Shown here piece after piece: positions 21,066 through 32,505 of a DNA stretch of 64,000 nt. Under the pieces are notes generated by a model. The model searched no databases, was not told where the DNA came from, and saw nothing but the letters and a program-made list of their open reading frames with translations. Position 1 is the first letter of the stretch, and the number at the start of each line of letters is the position of its first letter. The stretch comes from Hyposmocoma kahamanoa. Lineage: Eukaryota; Arthropoda; Insecta; Lepidoptera; Cosmopterigidae. Both the position numbers and the translations under genes were made by a program. Location of the stretch: positions 8,890,115 through 8,954,114 of the forward strand of contig NW_020654080.1 of assembly GCF_003589595.1 (NCBI RefSeq), written 5' to 3'.

Positions 21066-22301
21066 CTATAAGTTTCCGTAACTGGCCACTTACATAAACA
21101 ATATGTAAAAAGTAATTAGAATACAGTTTGTTTCATTTGACTGTCACTTGTTCTTACTTTGTGGCGTCATTTTAGAAATTGGTTCTATATCACCACGGAT
21201 TTAACTTGTGAAAATTTTCGTAGTATGATTTTCTACGACTTTAAGTGTAAATTAACAGCTCAGCGGAGCTTTGCTCGGCTTCAAACTGCTTTTGGCGATA
21301 AAGCACCATGCAAAGCGACAATTTATAGATGGTTTGCAGAATTCAAACGCGGTCGTATGAATCTCAGTGATGAATTTCATGATGGTCGCCCGTCCAATGC
21401 TGTGAACAACAAAAACATCAATGCTGTGCGCCGTATGATCAAAACTGACAGGCATGTGACATACCATGAGATCCAGCCATCTTTAGACGTAGGCATTTTG
21501 ACTGATACAATCAATCAATACTACACAAACATTTGAGAGGGAAAGAGCTGTACTCTCGGTAGATCCCACACAATTTGACTGAGGCACAAAAAAACGGATC
21601 GCGTCACTTAGTGCAATATCATGTTTACCAGATTCAACAAAGGGGCGTCAAATTTGGTTTGGGACATAGTAACAGGTGACGAAACATGGATTAATAGTAA
21701 AGATCCCAAAACAAAGCAGCAATCGAGCTTATTTTGCTTTCGAGATGAGCCGAAACCAACCACAGTGGCGCGCGTGCAAAGTGCCTCTAAGCGGATGATT
21801 GCTTCTTTTTTAATAAAACTGGTCACGTGGCTGCTGTTGCTTTTGAGAATCGTTGCACCGTGAATAGTGATTGGTACACGACCATTTTTTTGCAGGACGT
21901 TATTGAAAAACTCCGTAAAAAAATAACCGTAAACGCCGTATCATTTTGCACCACGATAATGTCAGTTCTCACACGGCCAGACAAACAAATGATTTTTTGA
22001 AGGTGAACAACGTTGACCTTATGAGCCATCCCGCGTACAGTCCCGACCTGGCACCTTGTGACTTTTATTTATTTCCAAAAATTAAGAACCAGTTACGCGG
22101 TCAACGATTTTCATCACCTAAAGAGGCTGTCGAAGAGTATAAAAAATATGTTTCAGAGATTGTCACGGGGGAGTGGCATAAATGTTTTAAAAACTGGTTC
22201 ATTTGTATGAAAAAGTGCATTAACGCTAACGGAGAATATTTTGATAAATTCATTTCTGTCCATTTATAGTATTTTTTTCTTATTCATTCCGGAAACTATA
22301 G
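21066..22301 (+). mobile_element. Mariner (Tc1/mariner) element, degenerate
   Basis: About 1.24 kb, the usual mariner size. Short inverted ends are proposed: TATAAGTTTCCGTAAC near 21067 and the inverse of CATTCCGGAAACTATA ending near 22300, with a one-base difference. TA dinucleotides occur at both edges. It encloses the frameshifted transposase listed separately. Confidence 0.6.
21159..22269 (+). pseudogene. Mariner transposase pseudogene, DD34D
   Basis: Mariner transposase cuts and pastes the element at TA sites. Visible in order: the N-terminal helix-turn-helix region with ATIYRWFAEFKRGR and FHDGRPSNAV (21159-21536, stop at 21534); the first catalytic aspartate in VTGDETW (near 21680); the second in HHDN (near 21950); and the third in SPDLAPCDF (near 22050), with 34 residues between the last two. 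The C-terminus ends near 22269. A premature stop at 21534, degraded sequence at 21537-21620 and frame changes near 21810 and 21945 break the gene. All three catalytic aspartates survive, so the damage is mainly from indels. Intact family members are about 345 residues. Non-functional as assembled. Confidence 0.9.
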
Positions 22302-22364
22302 CGCGCCCCACGTACACATGTTGCGTCTCACAGAAGACAATGACGATTTTTTCAAGATGCGAGT

Positions 22365-22432
22365 TTCTCTCTCTCGTTCTCCCTCTCTATCTCTCACTGT
22401 CTCTCGCGAGAGAGAGAGAGAGAAAGAGAGAG
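22365..22432. repeat. (TC)n/(GA)n inverted microsatellite
   Basis: A TC-rich run followed, after CTCGCG, by a GA run. The two halves can fold back on each other. Confidence 0.85.
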
Positions 22433-22434
22433 TT

Positions 22435-22985
22435 TAACTTCAATCGTATCGGAATTTTAATTTATAAATTTTATATTATTTATACGAATTGTGTAATGTA
22501 ATGGAATTTATGCATAAATTAAAGAATTGAATTATTATTAGTATTAAAATACACGCACATAGATGTAAAATTACGAAATCGATCCCATTCACACACACAC
22601 ACATAATATAGATTATACTGTCCTGTAACTTACAAAATCAACATAATATTTTACCCTTACTAACACCTATCGTGCCGAACTTCAGCACCCCACAATAGAC
22701 AAAACAAAACAACTAAACTCTTCGAAGCTGATCCCGTCCATTAGTATTTATCAAAGAACAAAGCGCAAATCAGAAAACGTATATCCACCGCTAACAGTAT
22801 AAGAAGTAGGAACGAGTATTGCAAAAGTTATACCAAAGTTCGTGGTAGGATCAATAAAACACAGCTGCTATCATTCGAAACAACTCGACAACACTATTAA
22901 TTAGACATGCAATATCACGAACGGAACTCTTGAAGTATTGTTGGCCCTGGAAGTTTAGTAGACAAGCATACCTTTACCACAGACC
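22435..22985. other. Non-coding stretch, nothing recognised
   Basis: AT-rich, with a short (CA)n at about 22590. Confidence 0.35.
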
Positions 22986-22989
22986 AATC

Positions 22990-23270
22990 ACTGATAAGAC
23001 ACCTTTATCGTGTCAAACACTGCAAATCTCAGTACAGTGTTTTGAAATTTCATAAGAACAAGACTCTTTCGGCTGTTATCAAGGCAATATTATAAATTTA
23101 TCATTTTTTTATAGAAATATCCTTTGTGAAGTCCGTTATAATGGCTGGATAGAATTCTTTAATACCTAATTTACAAAATAACTCAAATGCACCTTTTGTA
23201 TTGTTGACCTGAAAAACTACAAAAAGAAAACAGAAAAATCCTTTTTACAGCATTTTCTTGAAATGTTGTT
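22990..23270 (+). repeat. Family D repeat copy 2
   Basis: Starts TTTATCGTGTCAAACACTGC and continues through CTCTTTCGGCTG and GGCTGGATAGAATTCTTTAA. Same order as 5117 and 50398. Confidence 0.55.
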
Positions 23271-23488
23271 TTTAATATTACATTGTATTTGTTAAGTCTA
23301 CTATCCTACTAGAAAAGTAAAATGTCGTTTTTCTCGAGCCTTTTTGTAGTACAGGTATACAGCTGTGTTATATACGTTACTCGTTTATCAAAAGAAGCTC
23401 TTTTCGACAAATCCTACAACGTATTCAAAATTTTGCCTAGTTTACTATTATATCTTTCGGTAATATTAACATTGATTGATTTATTTAT

Positions 23489-23586
23489 AGGAAATGAAAC
23501 TATTTTTCCGGATTTAAATCGCGTATATTTGTTTTTTCAAACAAAGCGACGTTTGAGGCCTCTGACCATGAGGTCACGGTTGACTT
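23489..23586 (+). repeat. Family H repeat copy 2, half
   Basis: GGAAATGAAACTATTTTTCC through TTCAAACAAAGCGACG to GTCACGGTTGAC. A single arm, no inverted partner. Confidence 0.7.
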
Positions 23587-23589
23587 ATT

Positions 23590-25296
23590 TATATTATGTT
23601 TATTGCATTAAACAAGATAGTGCAAAAAGGCACAATAAACCAGAACCAAATAGAAAAAAAAACAATAGCAAAATGTTGCTTCACCAATTTGTCAAAGTTT
23701 TATGTACGACCATCAAGTATGTAACCAGAAATAAGAGACAAAATGTCATTTAATTGGTTTGAAAACTATTCTGCCAAATCATTACTGTGAAAAGTGCTCT
23801 CCGATTGGCCAGCCCGAATTTAAAACAATTAATTAATTAGGGTGTCGTCAATTGTTTCACTTCAAAGCGACCAGTTTAACCTGAGCTTTGTTATAATGGG
23901 CGAAAATTGCAAAATTACATATTTAATTACCAATGAAATGTGATTCCGTTTGTTTTTTAGAAATATTTATTGTATTTATTGTAATAAAGACTTATTACAA
24001 TAAATACGGAATATTTTTGGAATATACGGAGACGTACAAACAGGTCAGTTGTTGGCAATAATATTTCAGTTTTCTAATTTGTGATTTCAGCTCAAACGAG
24101 AGTTGATATTTAAAAGTGACATAAGGCCCATTTACCCGATAAGTTGCCAGGGATGGATGGCCCATATTTCGTCTCTATTTCCGGTTATATACTCGATGTG
24201 TACGACCAACAGGCAAATAGGTCTGTTCCAGTTTTGGGCGGAAGGTTAAAGATTGCACGAACTTGTTGTTTATTAGCTCTCCCTATGTTTCCATTTGATG
24301 GTGGATCTGCTTTTCTGGTGTTTTTCCTCAGTTGGATGTATAGATTACAAAACTAGGTCTGTAGTATTTTTTGTTTTAGTATTTTTGGCGTCTCGAACTT
24401 TTATGCGAGTTTATCTGGGAAGTGGTCTGCGGCCTTATTTGTCTTAGAACCGTCATAGCCGTGTGTTTATGCACCTGCAAACTTAAAGCATCTTGTTACG
24501 AGACTTTCTAGGCACAGCGTATAAGATAAGACTGGAAAAGTATTGTATGCTCAGAATAGAGTTGAAGTTACAAAAAGATTTTTATGTGTACATAAACCGA
24601 ATTGTACAATAATTATACCGAATTACACAGTTGTATTCGCTCTGTGAGTACATACAGTTTTAAACTACTCTTTGAACCTATCACAAAAACTATTATCCAG
24701 TATATGCATTGCCCAGCGCTAAAAAGTATCTTAATCCGTCGTTTTTTTGTGTAGACATAAAGACTTTTCGTATTGGCGATCTGGTAAAACTTATCAGGTT
24801 ACAATAGCGTTGTAACGTTGTACGCAACAGAACGACCAAGTCCGTTGTTGGTTTCATCCGCTAATTACACTATAGGACGTGCCAGCTTCAGTTTAATCCT
24901 GGTGTTTGCTCCATGCACACACTAAGCACTTAAGAGTTGTCTTGTAGTCGATACTTTGAGTACATAATCTAGAATTCACAAAGATTTACATAAATTGAAT
25001 TTTGCTATTTGCTATTGACCGTGATGAGAGCGCCGTCGGCGTATGTGAGACTGTAATCGTTTGAAAACAGAAGCAGGTGTTTTACCGCATAATTTTTATA
25101 TCTATTTCCTAATTTAATGATCTCGAATTTAAATAATATGATGGACTTATAGCAAAAAACCTTTTTTAATACAACAGACTCATTATTTTTTTTAGGATTA
25201 TGGTTTTCAAAATCTCAAAAATATTTTTTTTGTCTGATTAAGTTAATCGAATATTATAAGTTTTTTAAACCAGCTACTTTATTATTTAACATGAAA
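23590..25296. other. Non-coding stretch with one perfect hairpin
   Basis: No gene recognised. A 70-residue frame at 24144-24356 has hydrophobic character but no domain or splice support. Confidence 0.35.
23972..24007. repeat. Perfect 16-bp stem hairpin
   Basis: GTATTTATTGTAATAA at 23972-23987 and its exact inverse at 23992-24007, loop AGAC. Confidence 0.85.
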
Positions 25297-25806
25297 TTGA
25301 ATTCAAATCAAATTTCAAATAATTTATTTGCTAAAAACATAATGGTTAAGATAACAAGTAGTAAAATAGATGTACAAATATTTTTCGTCAGAAAATATTC
25401 TAGGCATGCAAAAAAAAATGGTCGTCACATCATTGCATTAAATTATAAGTATAATTAATTAATTAATATAACGTTGTAATATGTCAGTAATATTACTCAA
25501 ATGTACTTAAATTAATTTAAATTCATTTACATAACAATACAATTATTGAAAAAATTCCTTATTACTGTAATATATTTTATCTTTCAACCATTCGTATCAC
25601 TTTGTTTTAAATAATTTAATAGGCAAGTCTTTAATGTTATTTGGTACTCTGTTATAAATTCTGACACACATGCACAAACTGTTTTCGTTATGTTTCTCCA
25701 TCTTGGGTACTTAAAAAACGAGTAGTCTGTTAGGATATCTATAACTTCGAGGATTGATGTCAATATTTTTGATAAATAAGTGTATATTACTTTTTGATGA
25801 ATCACA
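25297..25806 (-). pseudogene. 5'-truncated CR1/Jockey-like LINE C-terminus
   Basis: Minus-strand translation gives NIHLFIKNIDIN, then NRLLVF, a stop, then NENSLCMCVRIYNRVPNNI, DLPIKLFKTK, a stop, and YEWLKDKIYY. This matches the usual end of a CR1/Jockey reverse transcriptase (a TRN-LVV-like block, then YN.LP..IK.LP...FK..L..WL). After the stop comes an AT-rich 3' untranslated region ending AATTATTTGAAATTTGATTT at 25297, related to the tail at 3247, so this and the 3247-4625 fragment are probably the same or a sister family. Only the last 100 or so codons are present. At least two in-frame stops make it inactive. Confidence 0.75.
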
Positions 25807-25809
25807 ACA

Positions 25810-26125
25810 CTAGATATTAATTAGTTCTTAGATCGTGTCTAAAAATTACTACAGGCTCTTAAAATATGGGTACCTACATAACTCGTCAGTAAGAGCGCTT
25901 CACTAAAGTACGCTTTAGTATAAAATTTTCGGCATGCAAAGCATTAGTGCAGAAAAAGTAGCAGGAGATTCTATGATTATAAAGTAAGACTAAATAAGTA
26001 ACAATATCTATTAGGGGCCAAACTGCGATGGTCATTAACGTAAACTACGATACAAGAGGTACTGTTATCACCAGTTACGTGTAATAAATGGCACTGAACT
26101 TAAACTGTCGATTTTTTCCCAACAC
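25810..26125. other. Non-coding stretch, nothing recognised
   Basis: No repeat or domain found. Confidence 0.35.
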
Positions 26126-26129
26126 TACT

Positions 26130-26268
26130 AGAGACGCGTAAGTTCTTGGGTTAGTTGCCCGAGTTGTCCCTGGATGCACGTGTGTATGCGGTCAGTGTCT
26201 TTGAGTTTGGTCGTCGCGACTTTGTTCACAACTTCCAGAAGTTGGGCGTAGTTGAAGCTGGAGTTTGG
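26130..26268 (-). CDS. Candidate terminal coding segment, unknown protein
   Basis: A minus-strand frame of about 45 codons ends at a TAG near 26130. It reads SSFNYAQLLEVVNKV near its start and QGQLGQLTQELTRL at its end. It is richer in G and C than its surroundings and has the regular Q/L/E/K pattern of an amphipathic helix or short coiled coil. A stop lies just upstream in frame, with an AG (TTTGAAG) that could be a splice acceptor. It may be the last exon of a host gene or a retroelement remnant. No other exon was found and no family is recognised. Confidence 0.25.
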
Positions 26269-26362
26269 ACTTCAAAGCAATGTCTTTTATTCTAGTGAAG
26301 CAAGGTGTAATTTATGTTGGGATTTTTGCAGAATATCTTTTAAGTGAAGGCAAACTTTTGTC

Positions 26363-26609
26363 GGTCGGCCGTGACCATGGGACCTGTAAAAAGAATAAAC
26401 AAATAAATTAGGAAAAATACATTTCCTATGTGCAGCAATCGGGAAAACTTAAGAACTCAATATAACGAGTTCTTAGGTTTTCGCGATTGTTACACATTGA
26501 CATGGTCAGTCAACCATGACCATGGGACCTGTAAAGGGCCCGAAACGTCGGTTTGTTTGAAAAAACAAATATACGCGACTTAAATCCGGAAAAACAGTTT
26601 CATTTCCTA
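26363..26609. repeat. Family H repeat copy 3, with inverted AAGAACTC arms
   Basis: GACCATGGGACCTGTAAA occurs twice (near 26370 and 26520). CAATCGGGAAAACTTAAGAA faces the inverse of CGAGTTCTTAGGTTTTCGCG. The block ACAAATATACGCGACTTAAA shows the uninterrupted site into which the pogo-like element inserted at 39707. Confidence 0.75.
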
Positions 26610-27415
26610 ACTCAATATAGATTAATTAAATTTAAATTTTTATATATATTTTTTTTAATATTCATTCATTCTTTTTCTAAAATGGAGTATGGCACAACCA
26701 TTTTTCTTCAATAATTTGCTGTTTGATTCTTAAAGGGCTATGGTAAAACAAATACTAAAATGGTTATAGAGGTAAGAAATAAAACTATCCTAATCTGCTT
26801 CTTATCATATGGCATACACTATTGCTGGAAATTGTTCCATAATTATTCAGACAACCATTAATTTATTAACTACCAATTATTTTGTTATTAAACATACAAA
26901 ATCTGTTTTTGAAAGAAGATGCCTAAAATACAGGTACTCGTTTATTTAGTTTAGGCATCACAATTGCACATTAGGTTCTAATATTAAAATGTATAGCTTT
27001 ACTATAAAGATTGTATAATTTAGGTTCCTTCTTTAATGTTTATTTTAATACTATAATAGCTTTATTTACATTTGTTTTCATTGCATTGTATTACATTAAG
27101 TCATAGTGAAATAAATTTGTCTTCATCTTTATTATTATTGTGGCCCAGATATTATAACCGCAACCCGCCGCGTCGGTAGTACTAGCCGCCATGCTGAAGT
27201 TTGGGACATGTTTGCACTCGTGATGATTGCCGGTAGATGACGTAACGTACTCGCCGATGGTTGCGCCTAACTTGTAGAGGTCATGGATGGTACGCCATTA
27301 CGAGGAGGCACCTTTAGTGCACCTCACGCCTCACGCTATAGTAAATAGTTCTATGCTTTAGACAGCTTCAACAGAGAAGTAAACATCAACAACAATAAAA
27401 AACAACATAAAAATT
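26610..27415. other. Non-coding stretch, nothing recognised
   Basis: AT-rich, with a GC-richer island near 27160-27340 that has no coding signal I recognise. Confidence 0.35.
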
Positions 27416-27424
27416 TTAACATTA

Positions 27425-27505
27425 AAACTTTGTATTAATAATTATAAAAAAACTAGTGGAGTAATTTCACAAAAATAATTGAATATCAATTCAATAAAAA
27501 TTTGA
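27425..27505 (+). repeat. SINE family C tail fragment
   Basis: TTTGTATTAATAATTATAAA through ATTGAATATCAATTCAATAA. Tail only. Confidence 0.65.
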
Positions 27506-29390
27506 AACATAAAAGTCGTTTGACTATGTGGTGTTTTGCGACGAATTCCAAGTAAGCTTTTGTGAAAAAATTAATGAAATCCACGCAATCCCAAAAAGTT
27601 TTCCCTGTACCAAAAATGACTAGTTCACTCGCAAAAATTTGTTGAGTTTAGCAAATGCACAGACAATTTTATATGAAAAGTATTTGAAAATGAAAAAAAC
27701 ACAATTTGACATTATTTACCCTGCGCGAAAAACAGGACTAATTCCGTCGACACAAATTTTTCTTTTATTATTTTAATTTTTCTATTAGAAATTACTAATG
27801 GCACTCAAATAGTCAGAGTAGGTATTGTAAATTCTATTTACTTCACATACTTCATGATAGGAAATGAAATAATTTTTTCGGATCTAAACCTCATTTTTTT
27901 TACACAAACCAACGTTTCGGGGCCTCTGCTGACTGACAAATGTTAACGAGCGAGTGAACAATTATAATACAGATAAATACTAAACAGATAAAAAGTACAA
28001 TGCGCTGGCGGTCTGCTGACAACGTGCGTATATATTATTATATTCTATTAGTTAATATTGAAGACTCGCCTCAAAGGAAAGAACTATAACCTTTTGATAG
28101 GATTAGGTACATACAGTTAGTAATTATTTGATGTAACATCTTTGTGTTGAGATAATAAATTATTATTAATTAATAACAATGTTAATAAAATTTGCATTGT
28201 TTTTCGAAACAAGAAATAAAAAAGAAACTAAAGTCACAGACTCTTTCCGAAATAAAAGCAAAACTGAAATAGATTGTACCTGAATTTCTCAAAAGGAAAA
28301 TAGAGAAAGTAAGCTCGACTGTTAACTCGGACTGGCCATTGATTGTCTTTACTTACTAATTAACAACAAAACACAAAGTTTCAGCTTGGAAAAGTTCCCA
28401 CGGCAACGTTCAGCTGTTGTAACTTAGTCGGGGCACGTACCTTGGAGATTTGCGGACAGCGTGGGCCAGCGTTAAATAATCAATGTGTACCTCTTCGGGA
28501 AATGTCCGCTAGAAATTTACCTATCCTCATATTTTAAATTAAGTGCTCAAATTAATACAAAAATCAGTAGTCGTTTCCATTTCCAACTTTGATTTTGAAA
28601 AAAAAAAACAAAATTTACAAGAATAAACGAAACACCACACCATATGTTGAGTGTGAGCGTTATTATATACGTGATCTCAAACGAGGGAGCGTAAGTTAAA
28701 GTAATCATTTATTAAATACCTTAATCTCATTGTTTTCAAACAGTACTCCAATTTACACTTCATGTGTTTTACAAATTATATATTTTAATAATATGAATTT
28801 TCATGAAATTACGTAATATATTAATTATATAATATTAATATAATATTAATTAGTACTGCAATCTCATGTCTGCTTGGGATTTCTCATCAGAGAAAATACA
28901 GGATCACAAAATGGTGGTACAGAGAAACCATCTTTCTTGTTGAAATTAGTATGTCTTTAAATTTAAATGGCCTCTCGTAACATTCTTGTTAAATTAACCA
29001 TAGGTCACTAAGGAATCAGCACTTACCTTTATAGATAATGTTACAATTAAACAAAGCATTTAGTAAACCTTAAAAAGTATTGCACAGTATCCTTGTGTTA
29101 CCAAAAAGATTGCATGTTTAGAGGCCATTCTATTCGAAGCCACAACGAAAAAAGCACAAGTCTAAACTTCAATTTATGTTTTCAGCTCTAAATTAGCGGC
29201 GTAAATAAACATGTAAAGGGGAGGTATTATTGGTAGTTGTTTACGGTTATTTAGTTTTATTTCTTGGCAGTTAGAAACCAAAATAGAATATTTTTTTTAG
29301 TATTTATGTAATGGTGTTAGGAACCTTGAGTGAGAAAATTAAATTGTTAATCGAAAACGTTTCCTCAGTTATTAAGTTTTTAACGAGAGC
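27505..29390. other. Non-coding stretch containing a family H half-copy
   Basis: Family H half-copy 4 lies at 27857-27945 (GGAAATGAAATAATTTTTTC to the GTTTCGGGGCC block). The rest shows no gene or repeat I can support. Confidence 0.4.
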
Positions 29391-29393
29391 GTT

Positions 29394-29525
29394 GCGGCGA
29401 TGAATTTAAGATGGCTCGAGCATGTAGAGAGAATTATTGAAAGATGATTGACGAATCAGATTTATAAGGGTTGACCAAGGCGAGCTTCATCGTGATCAAA
29501 TTCAGGACGACCTAAAGAAAGGCCT
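29394..29525 (+). pseudogene. LINE reverse-transcriptase C-terminal remnant
   Basis: One frame reads LRWLEHVERIIER, a stop, LTNQIYKG, a stop, PRRASS, a stop, NSGRPKE. This follows the common retroelement pattern of an LRW.GHV.RM segment, then L...IY, then a GRGRPR block near the end of an RT protein. Three in-frame stops mark it as dead. Short, with no flanking parts. Confidence 0.5.
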
Positions 29526-29530
29526 GTAGG

Positions 29531-31275
29531 GCTAGCACGACAGGGCGCGACTCGCGCGAGAGCGACATAAAGCGCGAGATACTGAAATGTCGCTCTTGCC
29601 TTCTCGTCGGTTAAGGGTATTCTTGACCTGTAGGCTTAGCACGACAGGGCGCGACAAGATTTATTTAATTATTATTCAAAAAAGTATACATTTTACAGAA
29701 GTCTATCTCCCGTCAAGCGTATATGGCTTCCCGTATACAGTACGTCCCCCAAGGAGAGACGAGTTCGGTACGCTTTTCTAAGGGTCTAAACAACTGAAAT
29801 ACCGTACACAGTTGTCCCCTCGAAGTGACGAATTAGATACGCCTTTCCAGCTACCACATAAGTTTAAGCGATTGAAAAACCGTATTTGGTAAGTCCATTA
29901 GAGGACGAATTAGGTACGGGTTTTCGTAAGAAATACTCGTAAAAAAGCGTCTCTGAGTCACGTCGAGTAATTCGAGAATCAAAAACTCGAAGGTACACAG
30001 TTCAAACGAGATTGTCTCTTATTGTTTTAAGTAAGCAGTACCAAACGCAAATAATAAACACCGAAGCTATCTCTCTCCGTCTCACCTATACTACCAATAA
30101 AGACCTGCAAAACAGACAACTCTAAGCTCTAATTAGTTGCATGTTTGGCGATATTGGCAAGTTTCTAATTAGGCCAGAAATAATAATAACAATAACAACT
30201 GATTTCGCGCGAGTACAGTGTCACAGTTCATTTCGGTCTTGCATATAATTTCTAATTAATATCGTTTGTGAATGAGTTATTAAAATGGATGAAGAACGAT
30301 TTACAAGTCTAGTTACTAAACTTGTGATTGATTTCCAATTATTGAAGTACGAAAGAACGAATGACGAGAATTTCAAAGTGTATAGTATGCACTTACCATC
30401 ACTTACTTAATTTCTATAGTATATTTTGTAATAGATAACATTTAATGGATAACATTTAATTTTTGTCTTTGAAAAATTCTTTCAGACTGTAATAGCACTT
30501 TTTTTTAACTAATAAATTTATCTTGTATCTGATAAAAACTGTTTAAATATATAGATATTGATAATGATTAATTTTATAATTGTATTCCTTTTAACTACTA
30601 CTACTTATTTATTAAAAATACAAAAATTCTATATCATAGCAGATATTTTTTGTTTGAGTAATTAGACGTGACGAATCAGAGACGCTTTCTTACGAGCGTT
30701 TCTGACGAAAAACCGTACCTAACTCATCCCTTACTGGACGTATAAAATATGGGTTTTTAATGGCTTAAACTTATACGCTTTGAGGGGACATACTGGGTAC
30801 GATATTTCAGTTGTTTAGCCCCTTAGAAAAGCTACCTACGTAGGTACGCTACGTACTGTATACGGAAAGCCATATATGCCTCCCGTCAAACTGGAAACTG
30901 TTTGTTGGCAAGCACGCTATCACACAATTATAGATCTACTTCATGATTAACTAGGTATCTACCAGTGAGAAATTACTTCTCATGTAAGTCAAATTTACTA
31001 ATTACATGAAACTACAATAATATATAACAAATGCAAGTTCATCCTATATAGCCTAAAATATTTTTTTTCAAACTTCTTTTTCTCAAATCGGAATTTCCTT
31101 CAATAGCGCCTTTTTTATTTTAACTTTTATTATTATTATTTGCTTACTAAATAAGAGAGACAGAGAGCGCGAGATCTTTAGGGGAGAATAGCAGTATCTC
31201 CCGCTTTAAGTCGCTCTCGCGCAAGTCGCGCCCTGTCGTGCTAGGTATATAGGTTATGAACGCCCTTAACCGACG
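29531..31275. repeat. Older inverted repeat around the Mutator-like element
   Basis: CTAGCACGACAGGGCGCGAC occurs at 29532 and inverted near 31226-31245, with the following GCGAGAGCGAC and GAGATACTG blocks also matched. CTCGTCGGTTAAGGG at 29603 is matched inverted near 31261-31276. A second direct, partial copy of the GCACGACAGGGCGCGAC block lies near 29638. No coding content. Confidence 0.6.
29717..30879. mobile_element. Mutator-like (MULE-type) non-autonomous element
   Basis: Length 1163 bases. Exact 10-base target duplication CTCCCGTCAA at 29707-29716 and 30880-30889. Long inverted termini start GCGTATATGGCTTCCCGTAT on the left and GCATATATGGCTTTCCGTAT on the right (inverted). They stay alignable for about 250 bases, with blocks TAAACAACTGAAAT, AAGTTTAAGC and AAAGCGTCTCTGA in order. 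Long TIRs with 9-11 base duplications are characteristic of the Mutator superfamily. No transposase frame lies inside, so it depends on another source. The right arm has indels relative to the left. Confidence 0.75.
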
Positions 31276-31279
31276 AGTG

Positions 31280-31430
31280 TATGAAATTGTGTTTAAATAA
31301 AGTACTGACGCGTATTGATAAGGCGAAACAATATGCATGTCAGAATTGTAGTAAGTGAAAGGCAATTGTCTCTGCCTACCTCGATGGGAAAATGTTCATG
31401 CCAAAGATGGTATCGTGTAGCGACAATATA
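31280..31430. other. Short non-coding stretch
   Basis: Nothing recognised. Confidence 0.3.
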
Positions 31431-31431
31431 A

Positions 31432-31620
31432 AAATTGGTGAAACTTCGCGCACATTGGACTTGTCACCTTTTACATCTCAGGGTGACGGGCGCAGTGGCA
31501 TTGCTCCTCAGCTTTTTGCGATTTAAAGCTCTGGATGGCAGTGCAGTTGTTGTGGACAGGCGTGTCGTTTACCACCAAGAGCACGACTTGTTCATCCCGT
31601 CACTATATCGCGAACTGAAA
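31432..31620 (+). repeat. Family F repeat copy
   Basis: CAGGGTGACGGGCGCAGTGG, GTGGACAGGCGTGTCG and CACGACTTGTTCATCCCGTC blocks in plus orientation. The apparent open frame is part of the repeat. Confidence 0.75.
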
Positions 31621-31639
31621 ACGACAGTGACAAAATGCA

Positions 31640-32500
31640 ACTTTTTTTTATGTTGAGTAAATAGTAATTAAAATTTCTGAAAATTGTGATAACTGCAATT
31701 TCTTACTTTACGAAGATTTTTGAATGCGGTTTTCAGCTAAAATAAAAGGGCACCTACATAGTTTTAGAAGTAATACAAATTTTCTTTAGAAGTAAGACAA
31801 ATTTTCACCTACCACATTAACATAAAGGTATTTTTGAGAATTTCGTTTAATGTCACTATTCCAAAACCTTTTCATGAAAATTAACAAGAAAAAAGAAATT
31901 ATGCAATATCGTCACAAAGGATTTACGAAAACAAACTATGCCATGAAATTCAATAATATCGAAAATAATAGGATAAATTACACTATCACTTATTCACCAA
32001 CCAGCGTGTAGATGTGGCTCAGCAAGCCTGTACTATATTAATCTTAATGCAAAACAACACTATCCAAAAAATGACGATATTCTTCATGGAGTTACTAGTA
32101 AATTGTTTCACAACGCGGCGATCTGTCACAATAAAAAAAATGTCAGTATCGCGCTTAGACTATGGAAACTAAAGGACATGTTACGTTGACATATATAAAT
32201 CAGACGTATATGATGTATTTTGACGTCGAAACATGATTGTTTAACTATTACGTGCCGTCTTAAGCCAAAAGAGATAGCATTACATTGGTCTGTGTCAAAC
32301 ACGGGAATCGAAAATACGTAACGTCATCTTAAATGTCAACCGTGTTCATTTCGCAGTACACGAGGTACATGATACCGTTGTCAAAGGGAAGTAGATCAAA
32401 TGTTAAAACAAATGTTTTTCCAAATGTGCTATTGAATTATTCGCGTGTATTATAATTAAATTGGACAAAAATAGTGACAGTGAGAATAATTAGGTATTAA
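31640..32500. other. Non-coding stretch upstream of the THAP fragment
   Basis: No repeat recognised. If the THAP segment is a gene its promoter would lie here; no specific promoter motif is claimed. Confidence 0.35.
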
Positions 32501-32505
32501 TAAAA

